From Allochromatium humboldtianum (GTDB lineage: Bacteria; Pseudomonadota; Gammaproteobacteria; Chromatiales; Chromatiaceae), in contig NZ_JABZEO010000001.1 in NCBI RefSeq assembly GCF_013385175.1, positions 62,001 through 126,000 on the forward strand: a DNA stretch of 64,000 bases, read 5' to 3'. A program made the translations under genes and the position numbers. Below are positions 32,141 to 45,693 of the stretch, piece by piece (the stretch's first letter is position 1; each line of letters starts with the position of its first letter). Below the pieces are notes generated by a model. It did not search any database. It saw nothing but the letters and a program-made list of their open reading frames with translations, and was not told where the DNA came from.

Positions 32141-32212
32141 CCGACCGGCTGGCCGCGCGCTCGATCCGTGATCGCTCCGGGCGGGGCACGGGATCCAAAC
32201 AGAATCGCTTAA

Positions 32213-33625
<1,413 letters not shown>

Positions 33626-33640
33626 GGGGGACTTTTCCCA

Positions 33641-34066
33641 ATGGCAATGACAGTCCACGTCGATATCGTCAGTGCCGAAGGCGCCATCCACTCAGGTCAG
33701 GCGGCCATGGTCTATGCCACGGCCGAGATGGGTGAAGTCGGTATCGCGCCACGGCACACCGCCTTCATCAGCCGTCTGCGTCCGGGCGACGTGCGGGTGG
33801 AGAACGAGCAGGGCGAGCAGGAGCATTTCTATGTCTCCGGCGGCATGCTCGAAGTCCAGCCGCACAAGGTGACGGTGCTGGCCGATACCGCCATCCGCGC
33901 GCGCGATCTCGACGAGGCCGCCGCGCTGGAAGCCAAGCGGCGTGCCGAGGATGCGCTCTCCGGTCAGAAGGCCGAGTTCGAGTACGCCAAGGCGCAGGCC
34001 GAGCTGGCCGAGGCCGTGGCGCAACTGCGGGCGATCGAGAAGCTGCGCAAGATGAAGCGTGGCTGA
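33641..34066 (+). CDS. atpC: F1 ATP synthase subunit epsilon
   Basis: 141 residues: beta-sandwich N-terminus ([35 protein letters not shown]) and C-terminal helical hairpin ([20 protein letters not shown]). Last gene of the operon, followed by an intrinsic terminator. Confidence 0.96.
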   Translation: MAMTVHVDIVSAEGAIHSGQAAMVYATAEMGEVGIAPRHTAFISRLRPGDVRVENEQGEQEHFYVSGGMLEVQPHKVTVLADTAIRARDLDEAAALEAKRRAEDALSGQKAEFEYAKAQAELAEAVAQLRAIEKLRKMKRG

Positions 34067-34107
34067 TCGGTTCAGCGGTCCGCGCTGAGGCGATTCGATC
34101 CGAACAG

Positions 34108-34142
34108 ACGCCCCCGATCAGTGATGACGGGGGCGTTTTTTT
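34108..34142 (+). terminator. atp operon intrinsic terminator
   Basis: 9-bp perfect stem ACGCCCCCG / CGGGGGCGT with an 11-nt loop and a run of seven T. It separates the atp operon from glmU, whose start is only 15 bp further on. Confidence 0.92.
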
Positions 34143-34156
34143 ATGGAGTCTGAGCG

Positions 34157-35521
34157 ATGAAGACAGGTGTCGTGATCCTGGCGGCGGGGCAGGGCAAGCG
34201 GATGCGTTCGCGTCGGCCCAAGGTGTTGCATCCACTGGCGGGACGTCCGCTGCTGGCGCATGTGCTGGCGGCGGCGCGGGCGCTCGATCCGGCGCGGATC
34301 GTCGTGGTGCATGGGCATGGCGGGGAGCTGGTACGCGCGGCACTGGCCGACGAGGATTGCCTTTGGGTCGAGCAGGCCGAGCAGCGCGGGACGGGGCATG
34401 CCGTCATCCAGGCCATGCCGGCGCTGACCGACATGGATCGCGTGCTGGTGCTCTATGGCGACGTGCCGCTGATCACGCCGGAGACGCTGGAACGACTGGT
34501 CGCGCTGGCGGGTCCGACGCCGCTGGCGGTGCTGACGGCCGAGCTGGACGATCCGAACGGCTATGGCCGCATCCTGCGTGATGCCGAGGGTCGGGTGGTC
34601 CGTATCGTCGAGGACAAGGATGCCACGTCCGACGAACGCGCGATCCGCGAGATCAATACCGGCTTCCTGGTCGCCGATCATGCGCGCCTGGTTTCCTGGC
34701 TGGACCGGATCGACGACGACAACGCTCAGGCCGAATACTATCTGACCGATGTCATCGAACTGGCGGCGCGTGAAGGTGTGTCGATCGCGACCACGCAACC
34801 GGAGGACTTGCACGAGGTCGCTGGTGTGAACGATCGTGTCCAGCTCGCCGAACTGGAGCGGATTCATCAACGCCGGCAGGCCGAGTCGCTGATGCGATCG
34901 GGTGTGACGCTGGCCGATCCGGTGCGTTTCGACCTGCGCGGGCGGCTCGACGCGGAGCCGGACGTCTTCATCGACGTCAATGTCGTCATTGAGGGCGAGG
35001 TGCGTCTAGGTTCAGGCGTGAGCGTCGGTCCCAACTGCGTGCTCAAGGATTGCGTCATCGGCCCGGACACCCAGATCCAGGCCAACTGTGTCATCGAGTC
35101 GGCCGAGGTCGGCGCCAATGCGCGCATCGGTCCCTTCGCCCGTCTGCGCCCCGAGGCGCGGCTGGCCGACGACACCCATGTCGGCAACTTCGTCGAGATC
35201 AAGAAGACGCAGGTCGGACGCGGCAGCAAGATCAATCATCTGACCTATCTGGGTGACGCCGAGATCGGAGCCGGGGTCAATGTCGGCGCCGGCGCCATCA
35301 CCTGCAACTATGACGGCGTCAACAAATTCGAGACCCGGATCGGCGATGGAGCCTTCATCGGTTCCAATACGGCTTTGGTTGCGCCGGTCGAGGTCGGCGC
35401 GGGCGCGACCATCGGCGCCGGCTCGGTCGTCACGCGCGAGGCGCCGGCCGAACAGCTCACAGTCGCGCGCGCGCGTCAGGTCACGATTCCAGGCTGGAAG
35501 CGGCCTGCCAAGAAGCGCTGA
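34157..35521 (+). CDS. glmU: Bifunctional UDP-GlcNAc pyrophosphorylase / GlcN-1-P acetyltransferase
   Basis: 454 residues. N-terminal nucleotidyltransferase: [38 protein letters not shown]-terminal left-handed beta helix with hexapeptides ([24 protein letters not shown]) and the acetyl-CoA site [20 protein letters not shown]. Makes UDP-GlcNAc for peptidoglycan and LPS. The atp-glmU order is typical of gammaproteobacteria. Confidence 0.97.
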   Translation: MKTGVVILAAGQGKRMRSRRPKVLHPLAGRPLLAHVLAAARALDPARIVVVHGHGGELVRAALADEDCLWVEQAEQRGTGHAVIQAMPALTDMDRVLVLYGDVPLITPETLERLVALAGPTPLAVLTAELDDPNGYGRILRDAEGRVVRIVEDKDATSDERAIREINTGFLVADHARLVSWLDRIDDDNAQAEYYLTDVIELAAREGVSIATTQPEDLHEVAGVNDRVQLAELERIHQRRQAESLMRSGVTLADPVRFDLRGRLDAEPDVFIDVNVVIEGEVRLGSGVSVGPNCVLKDCVIGPDTQIQANCVIESAEVGANARIGPFARLRPEARLADDTHVGNFVEIKKTQVGRGSKINHLTYLGDAEIGAGVNVGAGAITCNYDGVNKFETRIGDGAFIGSNTALVAPVEVGAGATIGAGSVVTREAPAEQLTVARARQVTIPGWKRPAKKR

Positions 35522-35741
35522 ACGTGCTCATCGCGCATTGATATCCTCGATAGAAGGCTGGGTATCGAACCCGTGTGGCCATCTCCTCGGTGACATCGGA
35601 GATGGCCTTGACCGACGCCCGATAGGCCGGATCGGCGACCAGCGAGACTGGATCGTTCGGGTTGGTGTCAGGACTGAGGTTTGCGGCGCTGCCGAGGGTG
35701 TTTGCAAAGGCCAGTCCGACGACGGCCACTGACCTGATGGA
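35522..35741. other. Spacer between convergent glmU and cnoX; possible coding remnant
   Basis: Minus-strand translation shows a protein-like stretch (MAVVGLAFANTLGSAANLS, then VADPAYRASVKAISDVTEE) with a signal-peptide-like start at 35729, but it runs into the glmU 3' end without a recognisable ending. I see no family, SD or terminator. It may be a decayed small secreted-protein gene. Confidence 0.3.
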
Positions 35742-36605
35742 TCAATACAGGGCATTCATCATCCTGGCCCGATAGCGTGCAACCAGGTCGTTGCCGCCGC
35801 CGAGCAGGTCGAACACGGCCAGCATCCCCTTACGACCGGCGTCCTCGCCATAGGCGCGATCACGCTTCATGAGTTCGAGCAGATGTTCGAGTGCGCTCTC
35901 ATAATCGCCGCGCAGGACGCGATGAGCCGCGAGCTGATAGCGTGCCTCGCTGTCGCGCGGATCGGCGTCGAGGCGCGCGCTCAGCTCGGGCTCAGCCGGC
36001 GCACCCTCGATGGCGCCGGCGAAGCTCAATTGACCGCGCAACGCGGCGACCTCGGGATCGTTCATGAATTCGAGCGGCAGACCGTCGATCGCCTCCAGCG
36101 CCTTGGCGATCTCGCCCGAGCCGGCCAGGAGCTGGATCTCGATCAGCGGCAGACGCTTGTTGTCCGGATCCTCGGCGTGCGCTCGATCGATGAGCGTGCG
36201 CGCGCCAGCCAGATCGCCGCCCGCCATGGCCGTCTGGGCTTGCTGGAGCAGCCCATCGGAGGCGCGCGGGATGTGACGGTCGAGGAATTCGCGCACCTGA
36301 GGTTCAGGCAGGGCGCCCATGAACTGATCGACGGCCTGACCGTGGCGAAAGAGCTGCACCGTTGGCAGGCTGCGGATGCCGAACTGGGCGGCGAGCGCCT
36401 GCTCGGCCTCGGTGTCGACCTTGGCCAGAAGGAAGCGTCCCCCGTACTGTTCAGCCAGTTTGGCCAGCATCGGCATCAGCATCCGGCAGGGTGCGCACCA
36501 GTCGGCCCAGAAGTCGACCAGCACGGGGCGCTCGTAGGAACCCTCGATGACGACAGCGTGAAAGTTGGCGGCGGTGACGGTGACAACGTGCGGTGAATGG
36601 CTCAT
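35742..36605 (-). CDS. cnoX: Thioredoxin-domain co-chaperone (CnoX/YbbN type)
   Basis: 287 residues from ATG 36605. N-terminal thioredoxin domain with redox pair in DFWADWCAPCRMLMP (Cys37, Cys40) and cis-Pro in IRSLPTVQLF; C-terminal half of tetratricopeptide-like helices (ARTLIDRAHAEDPDNKRLP; RYQLAAHRVLRGDYESALEH). E. coli YbbN has lost the WCxxC pair, whereas this one keeps WCAPC as in Caulobacter CnoX, so reductase plus holdase activity is likely. Divergent from trxC. Confidence 0.88.
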   Translation of the reverse strand: MSHSPHVVTVTAANFHAVVIEGSYERPVLVDFWADWCAPCRMLMPMLAKLAEQYGGRFLLAKVDTEAEQALAAQFGIRSLPTVQLFRHGQAVDQFMGALPEPQVREFLDRHIPRASDGLLQQAQTAMAGGDLAGARTLIDRAHAEDPDNKRLPLIEIQLLAGSGEIAKALEAIDGLPLEFMNDPEVAALRGQLSFAGAIEGAPAEPELSARLDADPRDSEARYQLAAHRVLRGDYESALEHLLELMKRDRAYGEDAGRKGMLAVFDLLGGGNDLVARYRARMMNALY

Positions 36606-36837
36606 AAGGATTCTTGGAACTTGGGAGTCAGTAGCGGATCTTGGGAGCGCGCGCTCCGGCTCGTCTTTGCTCAGGTTGACTGGCATGAAACGCGCTTATG
36701 AACGCTCAACATAGCCATCGACCCGGTTCGATTCAAGTGCGCGGCTTGCCGGTGAGGCACGCACTCTGGGATGATTTCAGTCTTCTGGAGAATCCATTTG
36801 TCGGGGCGATGTCCGGCATCGCCCGGAGTGTCGAAGC

Positions 36838-37278
36838 ATGTCCCAATCCCTGCACGTCGTTTGTCCACAATGTGACGCCGTCAATCGGTTGCCCGCCGAA
36901 CGTCTCGGGTCCGACCCCAAGTGCGGCAAGTGCCGTGCGCCGCTGTTTTCCGGCCATCCGCTGGCGCTCGATGCGGCGCGTTTCGAGCGGCATCTCACGC
37001 GCGGCGATCTGCCGCTCCTGGTCGATTTCTGGGCGCCCTGGTGCGGACCCTGCCGGATGATGGCGCCGGCCTTCGAGTCGGCGGCAGGGCGTCTGGAGCC
37101 GGCCGTGCGTCTGATCAAGGTCGATACCGAGCAGGAGCAGGGCTTGGCCGGGCGCCTGGGGATTCGCAGTATCCCGACCCTGATCCTCTTCCACGGCGGA
37201 ACCGAGGTCGCCCGTCAGGCGGGCGCCATGGACGCGGCCAACATCGAGGCTTGGGCGCGGCGGTCTCTCGGGCGATAG
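36838..37278 (+). CDS. trxC: Thioredoxin 2
   Basis: 146 residues. N-terminal zinc finger Cys9-x2-Cys12 and Cys29-x2-Cys32 (VVCPQCDAVNRLP; KCGKCRAPLFSG), then a thioredoxin domain with VDFWAPWCGPCRMM (Cys68, Cys71) and RSIPTLILF. Cytoplasmic disulfide reductase, typically linked to oxidative stress. Divergent from cnoX with a 232-bp spacer. Confidence 0.94.
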   Translation: MSQSLHVVCPQCDAVNRLPAERLGSDPKCGKCRAPLFSGHPLALDAARFERHLTRGDLPLLVDFWAPWCGPCRMMAPAFESAAGRLEPAVRLIKVDTEQEQGLAGRLGIRSIPTLILFHGGTEVARQAGAMDAANIEAWARRSLGR

Positions 37279-37356
37279 CGACATGCCACGAGCGCCGACC
37301 CTCACGAGGGTGATGGGGCGGATGTTGACTGCATGGCGGCGAAACTGCCGCGCGCG

Positions 37357-37385
37357 TGGACAGCCCAGCGCCGGTTCTCTAGAAT
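37357..37385 (+). promoter_or_regulatory. carAB promoter
   Basis: TGGACA (37357-37362), 17-nt spacer, TAGAAT (37380-37385), about 100 nt before the carA start. No obvious ARG box or attenuator was recognised in the leader. Confidence 0.6.
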
Positions 37386-37486
37386 ACCGAAGATTTAGCG
37401 CGTCGCCGCCAAAGCGACCTTGAAACGTGCCAGTGTCGTCGATCCAGGACGATCGCACGTCCTCGCCCCCGATTTCGGAGACACCC

Positions 37487-38632
37487 TTGAGAAAACCCGC
37501 GATTTTGGTTCTGGAAGACGGCTCGGTCTTTCGCGGAACGTCGATCGGCGCCGACGGCTCCAGCGTCGGCGAGGTCGTCTTCAATACGTCCATGTCCGGC
37601 TACCAGGAGATCCTGACCGATCCCTCCTATCTGCGCCAGCTCGTCACCCTGACCTATCCGCACATCGGCAACGTCGGCGCCAACCCTGAGGACGAGGAGT
37701 CGGGCGCCATCCAGGCGGCTGGACTCATCGTGCGCGATCTGCCGGCACGGGCGAGCAACTTCCGCCTGGCCGAGTCGCTCGACGCCTATCTGACCCGTCA
37801 CGACGTGGTCGGGATCGCCGATATCGACACCCGCCGTCTCACCCGTATCCTGCGTGAGAAAGGCGCCCAGAACGGCTGCATCCAGGCCGGAGACGCCATC
37901 GACGAGGCGGCCGCGCTCGCCGAGGCGCGCGCCTTCCCCGGACTCAAGGGCATGGATCTGGCCCAGCACGCCTCGACCCAGGAAGCCTATCCCTGGACCC
38001 AGGGCTCCTGGACGCTCGACGGCGGACTGCCCGAGCCGCTCAAGCCGGTCGACGGCAAGCTGCCCTATCATGTCGTCGCCTACGACTACGGCATCAAGCG
38101 CAACATCCTGCGGATGCTGGTCGATCGCGGCTGTCATGTCACCGTGGTTCCGGCGCACATGCCGGCGACGACCGTGCTGGCGCTCGAACCCGATGGCGTG
38201 TTTCTGTCCAATGGGCCGGGCGACCCGGAGCCGTGCGATTACGCCATCGCCGCCATCCGCGAGCTGCTGGAGACCGACATCCCGATCTTCGGCATCTGTC
38301 TCGGTCATCAGCTGCTCGGCCTGGCCTGCGGCGCCCGGACGCTCAAGATGAAGTTCGGCCATCACGGCGCCAACCATCCGGTGCAGGATCTCAAGACCGG
38401 CGCGGTCATGATCAGCAGCCAGAACCACGGCTTTGCGGTCGACGAGTCGACCCTGCCCGAGACGCTGGAGGCGACCCATCGCTCGCTGTTCGACGGCTCG
38501 CTCCAGGGTCTCCATCATCGTCAGCGCCCGGCCTTCAGCTTCCAGGGGCATCCCGAGGCCAGTCCGGGACCGCACGACGTGGCGCCCGTCTTCGACCATT
38601 TCATCGACCTGATGCGGGAGCGCAAGTCGTAG
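37487..38632 (+). CDS. carA: Carbamoyl-phosphate synthase small (glutaminase) subunit
   Basis: 381 residues from TTG 37487 ([17 protein letters not shown]), preceded at 6 nt by GGAG; the frame is open upstream to GTG 37427, but TTG gives the family length (E. coli 382) and start. The class I amidotransferase triad region shows [16 protein letters not shown] (Cys) and [15 protein letters not shown] (His-x-Glu). Supplies ammonia to CarB for arginine and pyrimidines. Confidence 0.95.
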   Translation: MRKPAILVLEDGSVFRGTSIGADGSSVGEVVFNTSMSGYQEILTDPSYLRQLVTLTYPHIGNVGANPEDEESGAIQAAGLIVRDLPARASNFRLAESLDAYLTRHDVVGIADIDTRRLTRILREKGAQNGCIQAGDAIDEAAALAEARAFPGLKGMDLAQHASTQEAYPWTQGSWTLDGGLPEPLKPVDGKLPYHVVAYDYGIKRNILRMLVDRGCHVTVVPAHMPATTVLALEPDGVFLSNGPGDPEPCDYAIAAIRELLETDIPIFGICLGHQLLGLACGARTLKMKFGHHGANHPVQDLKTGAVMISSQNHGFAVDESTLPETLEATHRSLFDGSLQGLHHRQRPAFSFQGHPEASPGPHDVAPVFDHFIDLMRERKS

Positions 38633-38755
38633 AGTACTCAGGCGTACCCGAATGCTCAGGGCATCGACCGACAGCCCTGAGTCGACCCGCTCCCGAATGC
38701 CCGACCGCCCCTGTGCCCGACATCGCCCACCTTTCCGAACCCCGCGTGAGACCCC

Positions 38756-41965
<3,210 letters not shown>

Positions 41966-41975
41966 ACCTGCCTCG

Positions 41976-41998
41976 CACCGCGCCATTGACGCGCGGTG
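41976..41998 (+). terminator. Hairpin after carB
   Basis: Perfect 8-bp stem CACCGCGC / GCGCGGTG with 7-nt loop, 10 nt after the carB stop. No U tract, so termination is uncertain. Confidence 0.45.
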
Positions 41999-42024
41999 TG
42001 AAGCTCAAAGGCCCGCAAGGGGTC

Positions 42025-42060
42025 AGCGCCGCCTGGGAAGTCTCTTCCCGGCGGCGCTTT
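42025..42060 (+). terminator. Strong hairpin in the greA leader
   Basis: Arms AGCGCCGCC(T)GGGAA and TTCCCGGCGGCGCT, one bulged T, followed by TTTCAC and, 18 nt later, the greA start. It can be a carAB terminator or an attenuator for greA, whose autoregulation at a leader terminator is known in E. coli. Confidence 0.6.
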
Positions 42061-42081
42061 CACATGAAGAGGAAATCCATG

Positions 42082-42558
42082 ATGAACAAAGTCCCTCTGA
42101 CCGCCAGAGGCGCCGAGAAATTGCGTGAAGAGTTGGAGCAGCTCAAGCGTGTCGAGCGTCCACGGATCATCGAAGCCATCGCCGAGGCGCGCGCGCACGG
42201 CGATCTGAAGGAGAACGCCGAATATCACGCCGCACGTGAGCAGCAGGGCTTCGTCGAGGGCCGCATCAAGGACATCGAAGGCAAGCTCTCGCACGCCCAC
42301 ATCATCGACGTGACCACGATGCCGCACAACGGCAAGGTGATCTTCGGGGCCACGGTCAAGGTGCTCGAACTGGAGACCGACGAGGAGCACTGCTACCAGA
42401 TCGTCGGCGAGGACGAGGCGGATCTGAAGCAGGGTCTGATCTCGGTCGGTTCGCCTCTGGCGCGCTGTCTGATCGGCAAAGCCGAGGGTGACGTCGCCTC
42501 GCTTCAGGCGCCCGGCGGGCTGCGCGAGTTCGAGATCCTGGAAGTCCAGTACGTCTGA
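42082..42558 (+). CDS. greA: Transcription elongation factor GreA
   Basis: 158 residues from ATG 42082, the same length as E. coli; an adjacent ATG at 42079 has equal claim. SD AGAGGA at 42068-42073. N-terminal coiled coil with catalytic acidic tip in [21 protein letters not shown]-terminal FKBP-like domain ([33 protein letters not shown]). Stimulates transcript cleavage by backtracked RNA polymerase. Confidence 0.96.
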   Translation: MNKVPLTARGAEKLREELEQLKRVERPRIIEAIAEARAHGDLKENAEYHAAREQQGFVEGRIKDIEGKLSHAHIIDVTTMPHNGKVIFGATVKVLELETDEEHCYQIVGEDEADLKQGLISVGSPLARCLIGKAEGDVASLQAPGGLREFEILEVQYV

Positions 42559-42577
42559 GTCCGCGCCCGATCCGGCC

Positions 42578-43363
42578 TCAGTGCCCGATCAGGCGTTTCA
42601 GGAAGCGTCCAAGGCTGCTGGTGAGATTGGGTGTATGGCCGTTGACCAGTCGGGTCGCGGCCTGCTCGATGCACCGGGCGCTCGTCGAGCCGGGGTTGAG
42701 GATCAGATGTGGTTTCTGCGCCAGGATGCTGCGCTCGATGAGGCTGTCGACCGGGACGTGCCCGACGAACTCGAGCGTGCCGTTCATGAACCGATCGGTC
42801 ACGCCCGCCAGCCGGGTGGCGACCCGCTTGGCATCGGCGGGTGAGGGCGCGCAGTTGACCAGCAGCTTGAGCGGCTTGGACTCCTGCGCCAGGATGGTCT
42901 TGATGATGCCGTAGGCATCGGTCAGTGAGGTCGGATGCGGCGTGGTGACGACCAGCACGTCATCGGCCGCCAGCACGAAGCGCACGACGTTGTCGCCGAT
43001 ACCGGCCCCTGTGTCGATGATGAGGAAGTCGTAGCCATTGAGCGCCTCCAGATCCTGCATGACCTGCACGCGCTCGCGTTCCCCCAGATCCGCCAGTTCG
43101 GCGATGCCGTTGGCTCCGGCGATGAGATCCAGACCATAGGGCGTCGGGATCACGATCTGAGCCAGGGTCTTGTGGCCCCGGATGACGTCATGGATGGTGT
43201 GCTTGGGGATGATCCCCAGCATCACGTTGAGATTGGCCAGCCCCAGATCGCCGTCGAGCAGCAGCACCTTGCGGCCCGAGCGCGCGAGCGCGATGCCCAG
43301 ATTGATCGAGAGCGTGGTCTTGCCGACCCCGCCCTTGCCGGATGTGACACAGAGGGTACGCAT
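42578..43363 (-). CDS. MinD/ParA-family ATPase (FlhG-like)
   Basis: 261 residues from ATG 43363. Intact deviant Walker A in TSGKGGVGKTTLSINLG, LLLDGDLGLANLNVMLG and LIIDTGAGIGDNVVRFVLAA as in FlhG/YlxH-type MinD relatives; C-terminus ends FLKRLIGH. The frame is open upstream but overlaps the neighbour. Convergent with greA; third gene of a minus-strand cluster, 13 bp after the SPOR-like gene. No flagellar gene adjoins, so its cargo is unknown. Confidence 0.85.
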   Translation of the reverse strand: MRTLCVTSGKGGVGKTTLSINLGIALARSGRKVLLLDGDLGLANLNVMLGIIPKHTIHDVIRGHKTLAQIVIPTPYGLDLIAGANGIAELADLGERERVQVMQDLEALNGYDFLIIDTGAGIGDNVVRFVLAADDVLVVTTPHPTSLTDAYGIIKTILAQESKPLKLLVNCAPSPADAKRVATRLAGVTDRFMNGTLEFVGHVPVDSLIERSILAQKPHLILNPGSTSARCIEQAATRLVNGHTPNLTSSLGRFLKRLIGH

Positions 43364-43376
43364 GGAGCCTGCTTGA

Positions 43377-44345
43377 CTATCTCGTCGCTGAGGATGGGAG
43401 TGCGTCGACGGACGCGGCGCCTGGAGCCGGCGATTCGTCGCCACGCACGACCATGCACTTCAGTCCGGTCGCCGCGCGCAGACGTTGGCACCAGGCGCCG
43501 GCCTCCGTCTGGCTCGTCCAGTCGAGCGCGCGCAGGCGATAGAGGCCGTTGGGACTCGCCTGGCTGATCGTCAGGGTCAGACCTGAGACCTTGTCGCCAT
43601 GGAAACGCCGGAGGTCGTCGCGGTCGCGCTCGACCCTGGACAGCGAGCGACCGGCCAGGAGCTGCACCTGCCAGCGTCCGGTGTTCGCCGCCTGTTCGAT
43701 GGGGGCCGGCGTGTCGGCGACCCGTTCATCGACGGGTTCGGCTGTCGTTTCCGGCGCGGTCTCCTGGGGCGCTCGTCCCGCGTCTTCACTCGATCCATCG
43801 CGACTTGGCTCCATGGACGTCGCGGGTGGCGTCTCCGGCGCCGGAGGCGAAGCCTTCTCGGCTGCTTCAGGGATCAGCGATGGATTGGCCGCCGGTGTCT
43901 CGATCGGCTCCGGCGCGACGGGCATGGCTGGTGGAGCCGGCGCGACCGGCGGGGCGGGCAAGGCGGGAGGCTGAGGCGCCGAGATCGGGATCTCGGTCTT
44001 CTCGTTCGGTTCGACTGGCTCAACCTCCCGTGCCGGCGTCTTGTCGTCCTTGGCGGTGCGCGGTGCGGATTCGAAGGCGCCCGACTCGACGCGCGACTCC
44101 AGCAGCTTCAGCGCCTCCTGGAGCGAACTGGCGTCCGACTGCGCCACGTCGATGGAGCGGGGCAGCGGCTGAGTCGCCGGCGGCAGACGCTCCAGCCAGC
44201 GCGCCTCATCGCCAGCGGATGCGGCTGTCGGGCGTGGGAGCGGCTGAACCACATCGGCCCAGACCGATGTCAGGGAGACGCCGAACGTCAGGGTCAGTGC
44301 CAGACTGCCAATGACGCCTCGGCTCAGTGTGTTGTCGCGTGTCAT
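43377..44345 (-). CDS. Secreted Pro/Ala-rich protein with SPOR-like C-terminal domain
   Basis: 322 residues from ATG 44345, overlapping the upstream stop by ATGA. Signal peptide (GVIGSLALTLTFGVSLTSVWA), a short helical part (SSLQEALKLLESRVESG), a 110-residue Pro/Ala/Glu linker, then a C-terminal domain with GRWQVQLLAGRSLSRVERDR, YRLRALDWTSQTEAGAWCQR and TGLKCMVVR, the order expected of a SPOR (septal peptidoglycan-binding) domain. Probably periplasmic. Confidence 0.7.
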   Translation of the reverse strand: MTRDNTLSRGVIGSLALTLTFGVSLTSVWADVVQPLPRPTAASAGDEARWLERLPPATQPLPRSIDVAQSDASSLQEALKLLESRVESGAFESAPRTAKDDKTPAREVEPVEPNEKTEIPISAPQPPALPAPPVAPAPPAMPVAPEPIETPAANPSLIPEAAEKASPPAPETPPATSMEPSRDGSSEDAGRAPQETAPETTAEPVDERVADTPAPIEQAANTGRWQVQLLAGRSLSRVERDRDDLRRFHGDKVSGLTLTISQASPNGLYRLRALDWTSQTEAGAWCQRLRAATGLKCMVVRGDESPAPGAASVDALPSSATR

Positions 44346-45676
44346 GGGTCGACCTCCATCGATGGCAATACGACCAGGCACTCGGCTGGTCTGCTTGACG
44401 TGGCGTGCCCGGCGCATTCGATCAGGCGCGCGCGATTGGTCTCCAGCAGGCGCGCGGCCAGGAGCAGTTCACGATAGGCGCGTTCGTCGGCGCGCGCCAG
44501 GAGTTGGCTGCCGGCCTCCCACTGCCGTTCGGAGCCGATGAGACGCGCCGCCAGATCCAGACGGCGCTGTTCGTCGATCCGCCAGGGCTGGAGCCAGACC
44601 GACAGCGCCCCGGCCAGCAGGATCAGTACCAGCGTCAGCCAGGTCGCGCGGCCCGGACGCCGGTCGAGCGAGAAACGGTGCCGTGGCGCGGCGGCATCGA
44701 ACAGGGCGCCGAGCGCCTCGGTATCCTGATGACGCATGGCCTGCTCGGGGTCGTAGAGTTTTGAGAGCGGGTCGAGCCGCCAGTTCTCGATGCCCTGGGT
44801 CAGACGGGCGCGATGGTGTTCCAGACGCTCCGCGCGCGCACTGGGGCGCCAGCCGCCGTCCGGACGATCGCCACGTTCGCCCAGCATCAACCATTCGGCG
44901 GCCAGACTCAGATAGGCCTGGCTGATCTCGCGGGTCAGGGCGGACATCAACAGCGGCTGAGTCGGTGTCTCGGTCTTGGTGAGCCTTGAGTCGAACGGGA
45001 TCTCGGTGGCGAGCGCCATGCGACCATGCTCGTGTCGCGCCTGAGCGCTCAGATTCCTGGAGGTCGCGGTCGCGGCCCGTCTGCCGATCAGCAGCGAGAC
45101 TCCGTAGAGCGGTTGCGGACGACCGGCGCGCAACTCGTTGACCTGCTTGAGCAACTGCGGCAGCGTATCGAGCGCCGGGGCATCGGCGGCGAGCGGCAGC
45201 AGGATCCGGTGCGCCGCGATCAGGGCATTGCCGGTCAGGACGTCGAGCGAGGGCGGACAGTCGAGGATGACATGATCGAAATCGAGCGACAGCGCCGGCA
45301 GGGTCGCCAGGGCCTGATAGAGACAGGTCAGCGAATCCTCGTCCTCAGCGGGATCTGTGTCGAGTGCCGCCAGCTCGGGGTCGGCCGGGGCCAGATAGAA
45401 CTGCGGGATCTTGGTGGCGGCGATCATGTCGCGCGTGACGGCCCGTTCGCGCAGCACGCGCTCGGTGCCGCCGCGTTCCCGTCCCGCCACGCCCATGGCC
45501 CGACTGGCGCCGCCCTCGGGGTCGAGATCCAGCAGCAGCACCGAGCGTCCGGCGGCGGCCAGTCCCATGGCGAGATTGACGGCGGTCGTGGTGGCGCCCA
45601 CGCCCGCGCGCTGACCGAAGACAGCGACGATCTCGGGCGTGGGGCCTGTGGATTCGGATCTCTGCGTGCGTGTCAT
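44342..45676 (-). CDS. ParA-like protein with degenerate P-loop and C-terminal transmembrane helix
   Basis: 444 residues. ParA/BcsQ-like fold: VFGQRAGVGATTTAVNLAMG at the Walker A position, SVLLLDLDPEGGASRAMG, HVILDCPPSLDVLTGNAL. Both lysines of KGGxGKT are gone (Arg23, Ala28), so ATP hydrolysis is doubtful. A transmembrane helix lies at about 344-365 (ATWLTLVLILLAGALSVWL), followed by about 80 charged helical residues. Gene order (this, SPOR-like, MinD-like) with an ATGA overlap indicates one operon, perhaps for positioning an envelope structure. Confidence 0.75.
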   Translation of the reverse strand: MTRTQRSESTGPTPEIVAVFGQRAGVGATTTAVNLAMGLAAAGRSVLLLDLDPEGGASRAMGVAGRERGGTERVLRERAVTRDMIAATKIPQFYLAPADPELAALDTDPAEDEDSLTCLYQALATLPALSLDFDHVILDCPPSLDVLTGNALIAAHRILLPLAADAPALDTLPQLLKQVNELRAGRPQPLYGVSLLIGRRAATATSRNLSAQARHEHGRMALATEIPFDSRLTKTETPTQPLLMSALTREISQAYLSLAAEWLMLGERGDRPDGGWRPSARAERLEHHRARLTQGIENWRLDPLSKLYDPEQAMRHQDTEALGALFDAAAPRHRFSLDRRPGRATWLTLVLILLAGALSVWLQPWRIDEQRRLDLAARLIGSERQWEAGSQLLARADERAYRELLLAARLLETNRARLIECAGHATSSRPAECLVVLPSMEVDP

Positions 45677-45693
45677 GGTCCGGTGTTCCTGGT

